A stretch of 21,897 bases of DNA from Bacillota bacterium (GTDB lineage: Bacteria > Bacillota > Clostridia > Oscillospirales > Ruminococcaceae): contig JAEZDF010000122.1 of assembly GCA_023429685.1 (NCBI GenBank), forward strand, positions 1-21,897, in the 5' to 3' direction. A program made the translations under genes and the position numbers. Shown one piece after another: positions 7,401 to 13,999 of the stretch. Under the pieces are notes generated by a model. That model ran no database searches. It had not been told where the DNA came from and saw nothing but the letters and a program-made list of their open reading frames with translations. The first letter of the stretch is position 1; each line of letters starts with the position of its first letter.

Positions 7401-7997
7401 TCAGCCTTTTTGCATGCGGCAGTTTATCGTTTCTTGTTCTGTAACAAGCATGTGGCAGGCGACGTCAAAGCGCCCTCTGTGCAATCGGTGTAAGATGCAG
7501 CTGCGATAGCACACGCCAATCATCACGCCCGAATATCGAGAAAGAAATCTATCGTAATAGCCCTTGCCGTAGCCAAGGCGAAAGCCCTGTTTGTCAAACG
7601 CAAGACCAGGCACAATGCATACGCTGTTTTTTGCGCTGGTCAGTTTCTCGCACCGTTCGGGGATGGGCTCAAGCACACCAAAGGTGCGCCGGCTCAGGTC
7701 ATCCAAAGAGCGGATTAGGTAAAAACACATATCGCGCGTGTTGTCTATGCAGTAGGGCACCGCAACGCGCTTGCCCGCGGCTAACGCCCACTCAATTAAC
7801 GCAAGCGTATCAACCTCAATGGCGGTGGAAACATAGGTAAGCAAAAGGTCGGCATTTTTCACCTGCCAAAGCCCTTTTAGGCGCATAAAAATCTCAGCAT
7901 CGCACTGCGCCTTGTGTTCGGTAGTCATAGAAAGACGAATCCCTTTATATCGGCTTCGAAGGGTCTGTTTGTAGGCCCTTATGTCAAATCTTTGCAT
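7401..7997 (-). CDS. 5-formyltetrahydrofolate cyclo-ligase
   Basis: A 198-residue protein of the MTHFS/YgfA family, which uses ATP to convert 5-formyl-THF to 5,10-methenyl-THF. The diagnostic C-terminal segment is VPGLAFDKQGFRLGYGKGYYDRF, here in two parts: VPGLAFDKQGF and RLGYGKGYYDRF. The N-terminus (RAYKQTLRSRYKGIRLSM) is the usual basic helix, and LTYVSTAIEVDT supplies the substrate-pocket strand. The start ATG at 7997 lies inside the end of the DJ-1 gene: the two genes overlap by 19 bases in different frames, so translational coupling is likely. GGGAG, about 10 bases upstream, can serve as the RBS. ThyX, another folate enzyme, is two genes upstream. Confidence 0.92.
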   Translation of the reverse strand: MQRFDIRAYKQTLRSRYKGIRLSMTTEHKAQCDAEIFMRLKGLWQVKNADLLLTYVSTAIEVDTLALIEWALAAGKRVAVPYCIDNTRDMCFYLIRSLDDLSRRTFGVLEPIPERCEKLTSAKNSVCIVPGLAFDKQGFRLGYGKGYYDRFLSRYSGVMIGVCYRSCILHRLHRGRFDVACHMLVTEQETINCRMQKG

Positions 7998-8527
7998 TGC
8001 ATTGAGGCTCCCAGCAGGTCGGAGCGTTCCTTTCCAAGCAATGCCTTCACCAGAGCAAGCCCGAAATCGACTGAAAGTCCGGCACCTGCAGCGGTAATAA
8101 CCCTGTCGTCCCGTACAACGCCGCCCGCACGGTATAATCCGTCGTTCACCTGGGTTTCAAACCCGGGCGAACAGGTGAACTGCCTGCCGCTAAGTAGACC
8201 CTTGTGCCCCAAAATCGAGGGCGCAGCACAGATAGCGCCTATCCATCTATTATTTTGTGCGCAGAAATCAATAAAACACTGCACAATCTCGTTCTTTTCT
8301 AGGTTCAGCGTGCCAGGCAAACCACCCGGCAGTACAATCATCTCGGCATCTGCCAAAGAGGCATCGGTCGCCTCGATATCACAAACCACAGTAATGCCGT
8401 GAGAGCCGCGTATTACCTTGCCGCCAACGCCCACCGCGGTTACTTCCAGTTCCGCGCGGCGCAGAATGTCAAGGGGAGCTATCGCCTCCATCTCTTCAAA
8501 TCCGTCCGCAAAAAAAACATAAATCAT
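7979..8527 (-). CDS. DJ-1/PfpI family protein (YajL/ThiJ-like)
   Basis: This 182-residue protein is the full length of the DJ-1 family. It starts with the family strand YVFFADGFEEMEA, whose glutamates (11, 12, 14) include the conserved one near the nucleophile. The nucleophilic elbow is AICAAPSIL with C100. LPGGLPG (66-72) and the C-terminal TAAGAGLSVDFGLALV segment complete the pattern. Members act as glyoxalase/deglycase-like or redox-protective enzymes; the exact activity is debated and cannot be read from sequence. ATG at 8527 has AGAGGTG about 7 bases upstream. Its 3' end overlaps the cyclo-ligase gene by 19 bases. Confidence 0.92.
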   Translation of the reverse strand: MIYVFFADGFEEMEAIAPLDILRRAELEVTAVGVGGKVIRGSHGITVVCDIEATDASLADAEMIVLPGGLPGTLNLEKNEIVQCFIDFCAQNNRWIGAICAAPSILGHKGLLSGRQFTCSPGFETQVNDGLYRAGGVVRDDRVITAAGAGLSVDFGLALVKALLGKERSDLLGASMQCKDLT

Positions 8528-8601
8528 AAAGCACCTCTTTGTTTTATAAGAGAGAAATCATCTTAATATTACCGCATTTTTACCGTGTAATACGACTTAC
8601 A

Positions 8602-9378
8602 CTAGTCGCCCTGCTTTAGCTGCGCATACTTTGCCCGAACCTCGGTGATTTTCCCGCAGGTCATCTTACCCTCGGGGCAGGGACCGTTTGCGCAGGAGGG
8701 TCCCGCAGACGCAAACAGGTTGGGTGCAACCGCAGTCACGAGACGCAGCATTTCATCCGCGACAGCCTGGATCTCCCACTGCGCGCGGTTGCAGCAGCGG
8801 TGGGCGAAAAAGTTGTGTAGGCTTCGCGCGTTCATCGTTACAATCATGCGGGTATCGCAGGCGTTGGGTAGTACAAAGCGCGCATCTTCAATGGCGAGCT
8901 TTTCCGCCTTCTTTTGCGCCGCCTCCGCAGTAAGTCCCTGTTCCACAAGCCGTTTTGTGTGGTCTGCAAGCAGAATCTCGCTTAGCTTGTCGTAGTGGTT
9001 CGACGCCGCTTCCATCGCACGCAGGTACTCTTCCTTAGCCTCGGGGATGGCAGCAATCTCGGGCGGAACGATGTATTCAAAGCCGCTCTTGCGCACATAG
9101 CGCTGGCTCTGCACCGAAAAGGACGCGATGCGGTGCCGGGTAATCTGCGCAAGCAGCGCGCGAGAGACCCCCTCGATGCCAAACGTAAAGCTTGCGTGCT
9201 CGATGGGGCTTTCGTGCCCGATCTCCGCAAGCATGGCGACAAACTTCGCGGCGCTTTCGGGGGTCAGACCATCGGTCAGCGTACCGATGCTGTCCGCGTT
9301 GCTATAACACAGCTTTGCGGCAGCCGCAACAGTTTTTTCCGGCTCGGGCGTGTAGGATATTAGGGTAACCTTTGGCAT
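8602..9378 (-). CDS. thyX: FAD-dependent thymidylate synthase ThyX
   Basis: ThyX makes dTMP from dUMP using methylene-THF, with FAD/NADPH as reductant, and releases THF instead of DHF. The ThyX signature RHRxxSxxxxSQR is present as RHRIASFSVQSQR (residues 81-93). It follows HESPIEHASFTF (55-66), another family hallmark. ATG at 9378 is preferred (258 residues) because GGAGG lies 5 bases upstream; the longer frame to 9453 would add 25 residues without family character. The C-terminal part carries an unusual cluster of four cysteines (PSCANGPCPEGKMTC and HRCC nearby), which might bind metal. No thyA is in the window. It lies downstream of an Lrp-type regulator in the same direction. Confidence 0.96.
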   Translation of the reverse strand: MPKVTLISYTPEPEKTVAAAAKLCYSNADSIGTLTDGLTPESAAKFVAMLAEIGHESPIEHASFTFGIEGVSRALLAQITRHRIASFSVQSQRYVRKSGFEYIVPPEIAAIPEAKEEYLRAMEAASNHYDKLSEILLADHTKRLVEQGLTAEAAQKKAEKLAIEDARFVLPNACDTRMIVTMNARSLHNFFAHRCCNRAQWEIQAVADEMLRLVTAVAPNLFASAGPSCANGPCPEGKMTCGKITEVRAKYAQLKQGD

Positions 9379-9393
9379 ACGGACCTCCATTCT

Positions 9394-9449
9394 GCCGCAC
9401 ATCCGCTTATGCACGAGAATGCGGTGCGGCGGCTGCCGAATTTCGGCAG
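9394..9449 (-). other. Two hairpins in the lrp-thyX gap
   Basis: On the minus strand CTGCCG pairs with CGGCAG across 5 bases (9449-9433), then GCCGCAC pairs with GTGCGGC across 23 bases (9430-9394). The second ends about 6 bases before the thyX ribosome binding site. No U run follows. They may adjust thyX translation or mRNA stability, but no known motif is recognised. Confidence 0.35.
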
Positions 9450-9465
9450 GCAAGATAAAAGCAAA

Positions 9466-9879
9466 TTACTTTATGCGGTCAATCGTCATATTAACACGAT
9501 AGTTTGCATACTGCAATATCTCATCGAGTAACGCGGTAAGCTCCCGCTGGTCTGCGGCAAGCACCTTTACAAGGTAACAGCCCTCTCCACCGATGCGATA
9601 AACCTCCGATACCGAGGTACACTGCGCAAGGTGGTGCAAAAAGGCTTGGTGCTCGGTGGTTTTCATAAATACCGTGACGAACGCTTCACAAAACAGCCCC
9701 ATCTTATATGGGTTGGTGGTTATGGTGTAGCTTTGTATCACGCCGTCCTTTTCCAGACGAACAACCCGATTCTTCACGCCCTGCCCGGTCAGATGAACCA
9801 CGTCTCCGATCTCCCGCCACTGGCTTCTTGAATTTTTCGATAACAGGGTAATGATATCGCGATCGGTTTGGTCAAGCAT
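9466..9879 (-). CDS. Lrp/AsnC family transcriptional regulator
   Basis: A 137-residue protein with the family's two-part layout. The N-terminal winged HTH (about 1-55) starts LDQTDRDIITLLSKNSR and has the recognition part TGQGVKNRVVRLEKDGVI. The C-terminal RAM ligand-binding and oligomerisation domain (about 65-137) includes FVTVFMKT and the conserved glycine turn near RIGGEGCYLVKV. Such proteins respond to amino acids and often regulate their own gene. ATG at 9879 is chosen because the HTH begins directly there; AAAGGA lies about 11 bases upstream. The effector and targets are unknown. It is the first gene of the leftward cluster and divergent from the hydrolase gene at 9997. Confidence 0.92.
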   Translation of the reverse strand: MLDQTDRDIITLLSKNSRSQWREIGDVVHLTGQGVKNRVVRLEKDGVIQSYTITTNPYKMGLFCEAFVTVFMKTTEHQAFLHHLAQCTSVSEVYRIGGEGCYLVKVLAADQRELTALLDEILQYANYRVNMTIDRIK

Positions 9880-9996
9880 CGCTATCCGTATCCTTTCATC
9901 ACTCAAGTCGGTACGCGGCAATTGTTTAGCGGGTCAAGCAAAACGTGAAGTATAATATGGATGAAGTACGGATGATTAGAAAGGTGTGGTTATACT

Positions 9997-10749
9997 ATGC
10001 GGCTTCAACACATTCGACACGCAACGTGTGTGCTCACAATTCAAAACAATCGGCTGTTAATTGACCCCGTGTTATCCCCAAAGGGGGCACTGCCCGCGAT
10101 TGAGGGGGTACCTGATACCCGCAACAATCCGCTCGTTGACCTGCCGGTACCCATCGAGACATTATTAAACTGTGACGCGGTTCTTGTTACCCACACCCAC
10201 AGCGACCATTTTGACGAAGCGGCGGCAAACCTGCTTCCAAAGCAGCTGCCGGTATTCTGTCAGCCCGAAGATGAGAATAAACTCACCGAGCTTGGGTTTT
10301 TGCGGGTGATACCGGTCAAAACGCAGGTAGCGTGGCAGGGGGTAAGTATCTGCAGAACAAAGGCGCGACATGGTCACGGCGTGTTAGCAAAAAGCATGGC
10401 ACCCTCATCGGGATACATTCTTTCCGCCGAGGGTCAGCCAACAGTCTACCTGATGGGTGATACGGTTTGGTGTTCTTATACCAAGGCGGCGATTCACCAG
10501 TACCACCCAGATATCATCGTTTGTTATTGCGGGGAAGCACGGTTTGAAACCGGCAGACCCATTACCATGGATAAGGCAGATATTTTATCGGTTTGCGCCT
10601 GTGCTCCCAACGCAAAGACAATAGCCATTCACATGGAAGCGTGGAACCACTGTCGCCTGACAAGAGAGAAGCTTTACGAGGCGATAATCGCAAACAGACT
10701 GCAAAAACAGATTTGGATACCCCAAAACGGGGAGGAAATCAAACTATAG
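9997..10749 (+). CDS. Metallo-beta-lactamase-fold metal-dependent hydrolase (UlaG-like)
   Basis: A 250-residue protein. The metal-binding motif THTHSDHFD (residues 65-73) supplies H66, H68, D70 and H71 of the MBL HxHxDH signature. The fold starts with the strand IRHATCVLTIQNNRLLIDPV, and the later metal ligands are probably in ARHGHG (H124/H126), YLMGDT and the C-terminal AIHMEAWNH. The arrangement fits the UlaG/RNase Z-like hydrolase group. The substrate is unknown; UlaG itself is an ascorbate-6-phosphate lactonase, but no ula genes are nearby. ATG at 9997 follows GAAAGGTG by about 11 bases. A TATAAT at 9951-9956 could be its -10 box, but no good -35 matches. It converges on pcrA. Confidence 0.88.
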   Translation: MRLQHIRHATCVLTIQNNRLLIDPVLSPKGALPAIEGVPDTRNNPLVDLPVPIETLLNCDAVLVTHTHSDHFDEAAANLLPKQLPVFCQPEDENKLTELGFLRVIPVKTQVAWQGVSICRTKARHGHGVLAKSMAPSSGYILSAEGQPTVYLMGDTVWCSYTKAAIHQYHPDIIVCYCGEARFETGRPITMDKADILSVCACAPNAKTIAIHMEAWNHCRLTREKLYEAIIANRLQKQIWIPQNGEEIKL

Positions 10750-10750
10750 C

Positions 10751-13114
10751 CTACAGCTTCTCAAGGCTTGTGAAGTTAGACATAATTTTCTTTGTACCGC
10801 GTGTGTCAAACGCAATCTCAAGCAAGGTGTCGTTGCCCATCGGCGTAGTCGAGAGAATCATGCCGTCGCCAAAAATCTTGTGGCGCACTCGCTCCCCCGA
10901 AGTAAAGCTCTGCTTTGCACCAAAACCCTGCGGCTTGCCCGAAACATGTACGGGGTCAGAGAGCCCGCCCGAGCGGGTGTGCGGCGGGGTATAGGCAGGC
11001 GTTTGCGGCTTGCTTGTCCAGGAGGAAAGCCCCGTTTCGTTTTTAAACTCGGTGGGGATTTCACTCAAAAAGCGGGAGGGGCGGTTACGGGAGGTCTGAC
11101 CAAACAACATGCGGGAGGCTGCGTTTGTTATGGTCAGTTTTTCCTTTGCTCGTGTCATCGCAACATAAGCAAGGCGGCGTTCCTCCTCCACCTCCGTGGG
11201 GTCGTACATCACGCGGATGCCGGGGAAGATGCCTTCCTCCATACCCACAATAAATACAAACGGAAACTCAAGCCCCTTGGCGGAGTGCATGGTCATCATT
11301 ACCGCCGCGTCGGCGTCTCCGTCGTAGTTGTCAATATCGGTCAGCAGCGAGACCTCCTCCAAAAAGCCGGAAAGCCCCGCGTCCTCGTTGTTTAGGGTAT
11401 ACTTCTTCACGTTGGTTAACAGTTCGCTTAGGTTTTCTATGCGTGTTAGGCCCTCTTCTCCCTGCGCGTGCAGCATCTCCATGTAGCCCGTATCTTCCAT
11501 CACGCTCTCGAGCAAAACATCAAGCTGCGTGTCCTGCGCGGTGTCAATAAAGCCCTGCATCATGTCGGCAAACGCCCGTAGAGAAGCGGCTTTTCGGGCA
11601 AGCCCTGCGTAGTTTTCCGCCTCGCGGATGACCTCAAACAGCGAAACGCCAAGGTTGTCCGCAATCTCGCGGGCGACGGCTACGGTCGCGTCGCCAATGC
11701 CGCGTTTGGGCTCGTTGATAATGCGCGAAAGGCGTACCGCGTCGGCGGGGTTGTTGATAACGGCTAGATAAGCGAGGATATCCTTAATCTCCTTGCGTTC
11801 ATAGAAGCGCAGCCCGCCAATGATGCGGTAGGGGATGGCGGCCTTGATGAAGTGCTGCTCCAGCTGCGCGGATTGCGCGTTCATACGGTACAAAATCGCG
11901 TGATCCGCGTATTTGCGCCCGGTGCGTACGTTCTCTTCAATGGTGGCAGCGACAAACGCGCTCTCATCCTCCGCGCTCGAAGCACGGTATACGAGTACCT
12001 GTTCGCCCTTGTCGTTGTTTGTCCACAGCTCCTTGCCCTTGCGCAGGGTGTTGTGTGATATCACGCGGTTGGCGGCGTCTAAGATGGTCTGGGTGCTGCG
12101 GTAGTTCTGCTCTAAGCGCACCACCACGGCATTGGCAAACTGCTTTTCAAAAGAGAGGATGTTTTCTATTGTAGCACCGCGAAAGCGGTAGATGCTCTGG
12201 TCGTCGTCGCCCACCACGCAGATGCGCTGATGCGAAGAGGAAAGTAGCCCCACCAGCCGATACTGGGCGTGGTTTGTGTCCTGATACTCGTCCACCATCA
12301 CATAAGCAAACCGACGCTGCCACGCAGTCAGAATATCGGGGAACTGTTCAAACAGACGCACGGTGCACACAATTAAATCGTCAAAATCAAGCGCATTGGC
12401 GGACTTTAACCGTTTTGCATACAGAGCGTAAAGCTCGGCTATCTTTGTCTCGCGAAACTCTCCGTTTGCCTCTGCCTTTGCCTGTTCAGGCGTTAACAGG
12501 CGGTCCTTTAACCGGCTAATAGAGCCCAGAACCTGCTTTGGCGGGAACTGCTTGTCGCTGATATTTAGCTCCTTTAAGCAGTCCTTTAGCACGCGCACCG
12601 AATCGTCGGTGTCGTAGATGGTAAAGCTTTTATCGTACCCAAGCGCCTCGATCTCGCGGCGCAGAATCCTTGCACACACCGAGTGAAAGGTGCCCGCCCA
12701 GATGTCTCTGGCGCTTTCGCCCAGCATGCGCTCCAGACGGTCTTTTAGCTCACCGGCCGCCTTATTGGTAAAGGTGATGGCAAGCACGTTCCACGCCTTG
12801 GGCGGGTTGTCCGCAAGCAGCCACCGAACGCGGTCGGGGTCGGAAATTCCATTGGCTAAGCAGTCGGACAGAAAATTGATGTCGTCTGTGGTCAAATCAT
12901 GTGGGGCGTTGTCGCTGTGGTAGGCGTTGCCGTATCCAATTAGATACGCAATGCGGTTGACGATTACGGTGGTCTTGCCACTTCCCGCGCCCGCGAGAAT
13001 CAGCAGGGGGCTTTGTGTGTTAAACACCGCCGCACGCTGGGTTTCGTTTAGCCTTGCGTACTCCTTTTCCAGCAGCCTTCTTTTTAGCTCTATGTAAGTG
13101 GAGCGTAAGTCCAT
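10751..13114 (-). CDS. pcrA: ATP-dependent DNA helicase PcrA (UvrD/Rep family)
   Basis: A 787-residue superfamily 1A 3'-5' helicase acting in nucleotide excision repair and in clearing RecA and stalled transcription complexes. Motif Q/I is LNETQRAAV, then AGAGSGKTT (41-49). Motif Ia is AITFTNKAA, motif II VDEYQDTN (274-281), motif III GDDDQSIYRFRGA, motif IV QNYRS, motif V MTMHSAKGLEFPFVF, and motif VI VAMTRAKEKL. The C-terminal 50 residues form the PcrA-type Tudor-like domain (GERVRHKIFGDGMIL) that binds RNA polymerase. An insertion of about 45 residues (roughly 59-107) separates motif I from Ia. No good SD precedes ATG 13114; the start is kept because no nearer one fits. Its stop is one base from that of the convergent hydrolase gene. 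Confidence 0.97.
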   Translation of the reverse strand: MDLRSTYIELKRRLLEKEYARLNETQRAAVFNTQSPLLILAGAGSGKTTVIVNRIAYLIGYGNAYHSDNAPHDLTTDDINFLSDCLANGISDPDRVRWLLADNPPKAWNVLAITFTNKAAGELKDRLERMLGESARDIWAGTFHSVCARILRREIEALGYDKSFTIYDTDDSVRVLKDCLKELNISDKQFPPKQVLGSISRLKDRLLTPEQAKAEANGEFRETKIAELYALYAKRLKSANALDFDDLIVCTVRLFEQFPDILTAWQRRFAYVMVDEYQDTNHAQYRLVGLLSSSHQRICVVGDDDQSIYRFRGATIENILSFEKQFANAVVVRLEQNYRSTQTILDAANRVISHNTLRKGKELWTNNDKGEQVLVYRASSAEDESAFVAATIEENVRTGRKYADHAILYRMNAQSAQLEQHFIKAAIPYRIIGGLRFYERKEIKDILAYLAVINNPADAVRLSRIINEPKRGIGDATVAVAREIADNLGVSLFEVIREAENYAGLARKAASLRAFADMMQGFIDTAQDTQLDVLLESVMEDTGYMEMLHAQGEEGLTRIENLSELLTNVKKYTLNNEDAGLSGFLEEVSLLTDIDNYDGDADAAVMMTMHSAKGLEFPFVFIVGMEEGIFPGIRVMYDPTEVEEERRLAYVAMTRAKEKLTITNAASRMLFGQTSRNRPSRFLSEIPTEFKNETGLSSWTSKPQTPAYTPPHTRSGGLSDPVHVSGKPQGFGAKQSFTSGERVRHKIFGDGMILSTTPMGNDTLLEIAFDTRGTKKIMSNFTSLEKL

Positions 13115-13207
13115 TGTCAGTACCGTGCTTTCCCGAAATTATGCCGTATAGAACACAATCGCGAATAATGTTGTTGCAGTCTTCTGCCATTAGGCAGTCA
13201 TCAATAT

Positions 13208-13236
13208 ATTATAACAAAACGCCTATTCAAAATCAA
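13208..13236 (-). promoter_or_regulatory. Sigma-A promoter for pcrA, with a dyad at the start site
   Basis: On the minus strand TTGATT (13236-13231) and TATAAT (13213-13208) have a 17-base spacer. Transcription would start near 13201, giving a leader of about 87 nt. Just inside it, CTGCC-N4-GGCAG (13184-13197) forms a small dyad that could be an operator. Confidence 0.65.
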
Positions 13237-13270
13237 ATAAATGCCGCATTATTTACATCTTCTGTTTAAA

Positions 13271-13308
13271 ATAAAAAGAGACGGTGCAATCGAATGCACC
13301 GTCTCTTT
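13271..13308 (-). terminator. Intrinsic terminator of mazF
   Basis: AAAGAGACGGTGCA (13275-13288) pairs exactly with TGCACCGTCTCTTT (13295-13308) around 6 bases. Read leftward it ends in CTCTTTTTATTTT, a good U run, about 40 bases after the mazF stop. Confidence 0.92.
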
Positions 13309-13347
13309 AGCGGAATCGGAACAGAAGTACACAGGAAAGCCTATGTC

Positions 13348-13722
13348 CTATGTAAGCTCTCCTTGCGCGCTCTCCTCCGCCGCTAAGCCGAAGCTGATGG
13401 TTAGCGCCTTGTCGACCTGCATCATAGAGCCGTCGTCCAGCTGCCCCATACGCTCTTTGAGCCTTCGTTTGTCAATGGTTCGTATCTGCTCAAGCAGTAC
13501 GACCGACTCCTTCGATAGTCCACAGCCCTCTGCGTCAAGGGTAATATGTGTCGGCAGCTTGGCTTTTTCCTTTTGACTGGTTATTGCCGCCGCAATTACG
13601 GTAGGGCTGTACTTGTTGCCAACGTCGTTTTGCACAATTAGCACAGGGCGTATTCCGCCCTGCTCTGAGCCTACAACGGGGCTCAGGTCGGCGTAATAGA
13701 TGTCTCCCCGTTTTACCGCCAT
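13348..13722 (-). CDS. mazF: MazF/PemK-type endoribonuclease toxin (NdoA-like)
   Basis: A 124-residue protein closely resembling the Bacillus MazF/NdoA group. It starts KRGDIYYADLSPVVGSEQ, followed by GGIRPVLIVQND, in which R25 is the catalytic arginine, and AAAITSQ, in which T48 is the catalytic threonine. MazF cuts mRNA at short sequence motifs; the Bacillus enzyme prefers UACAU, but the specificity here is unknown. ATG at 13722 is chosen because GGAG lies 10 bases upstream; the in-frame ATG at 13737 overlaps that site. No antitoxin frame is visible directly upstream, whereas Bacillus has ndoAI there. It sits between glmS and pcrA, all leftward, but has its own terminator. Confidence 0.93.
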   Translation of the reverse strand: MAVKRGDIYYADLSPVVGSEQGGIRPVLIVQNDVGNKYSPTVIAAAITSQKEKAKLPTHITLDAEGCGLSKESVVLLEQIRTIDKRRLKERMGQLDDGSMMQVDKALTISFGLAAEESAQGELT

Positions 13723-13749
13723 GCTAACACACTCCATTTTTTATTTCTT

Positions 13750-13778
13750 TTGCCAAGGCAAGTAAAACAATGCACTTG
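13750..13778. promoter_or_regulatory. Overlapping dyads upstream of mazF
   Basis: TTGCC-AA-GGCAA (13750-13761) is a near-perfect 12-bp palindrome 28 bases upstream of the mazF start. CAAGT-N10-ACTTG (13759-13778) overlaps it and also the -35 box of the rightward promoter at 13776. They are placed like operator sites that could control both directions. No regulator is identified. Confidence 0.35.
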
Positions 13779-13804
13779 ACACCGTTAGTTTAGCCAGTTA
13801 TCAT
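13776..13804 (+). promoter_or_regulatory. Near-consensus sigma-A promoter pointing away from mazF
   Basis: A perfect TTGACA (13776-13781) and TATCAT (13799-13804) have a 17-base spacer. There is no rightward gene downstream; a terminator-like hairpin follows within 20 bases. Confidence 0.6.
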
Positions 13805-13810
13805 CATGGT

Positions 13811-13857
13811 TAATCATCCGCTCCACTTTAGGGGAGAAAAAGTGGAGTGGGTTTTTA
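13811..13857 (+). ncRNA. Candidate very short transcript ending in a terminator hairpin
   Basis: Starting about 7 bases after the TATCAT box, the predicted RNA runs into CTCCACTTT (13821-13829) pairing with AAAGTGGAG (13839-13847) around 9 bases, then TGGGTTTTTA. This would be an RNA of about 45-50 nt. It is divergent from mazF and points at the glmS 3' end. It may be a small RNA, a barrier terminator against antisense transcription into glmS, or chance. Confidence 0.35.
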
Positions 13858-13939
13858 TCATGTGCCTAGTACAGTATATTCGCCGTTTTACGGGTTTGAC
13901 AGCTTTGTGTTTACGCGGTTCGTATTAGGCAAGCCCCAA

Positions 13940-13981
13940 AACGCAATGCGCACCGCCGAAGCGTTCGCTTCGGCGGTGCGC
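13940..13981 (-). terminator. GC-rich hairpin after glmS, likely terminator
   Basis: GCGCACCGCCGAAGC (13948-13962) pairs perfectly with GCTTCGGCGGTGCGC (13967-13981) around GTTC. In the leftward mRNA it lies about 18 bases after the glmS stop and is followed by ATTGCGTTTTGG. The U run is poor but the 15-bp stem is very stable. Confidence 0.75.
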
Positions 13982-13999
13982 GGTTTGTATCGATGCCAG

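Noticed and set aside
8585..8602. GTGTAA-N6-TTACAC dyad at the thyX stop as a terminator
   Set aside because: The stem is only six weak pairs and the following sequence has just a short interrupted A/T stretch.
9909..9937. TTGACC on the minus strand as the -35 of the Lrp gene
   Set aside because: No acceptable -10 box lies 16-18 bases downstream, so the promoter is left uncalled.
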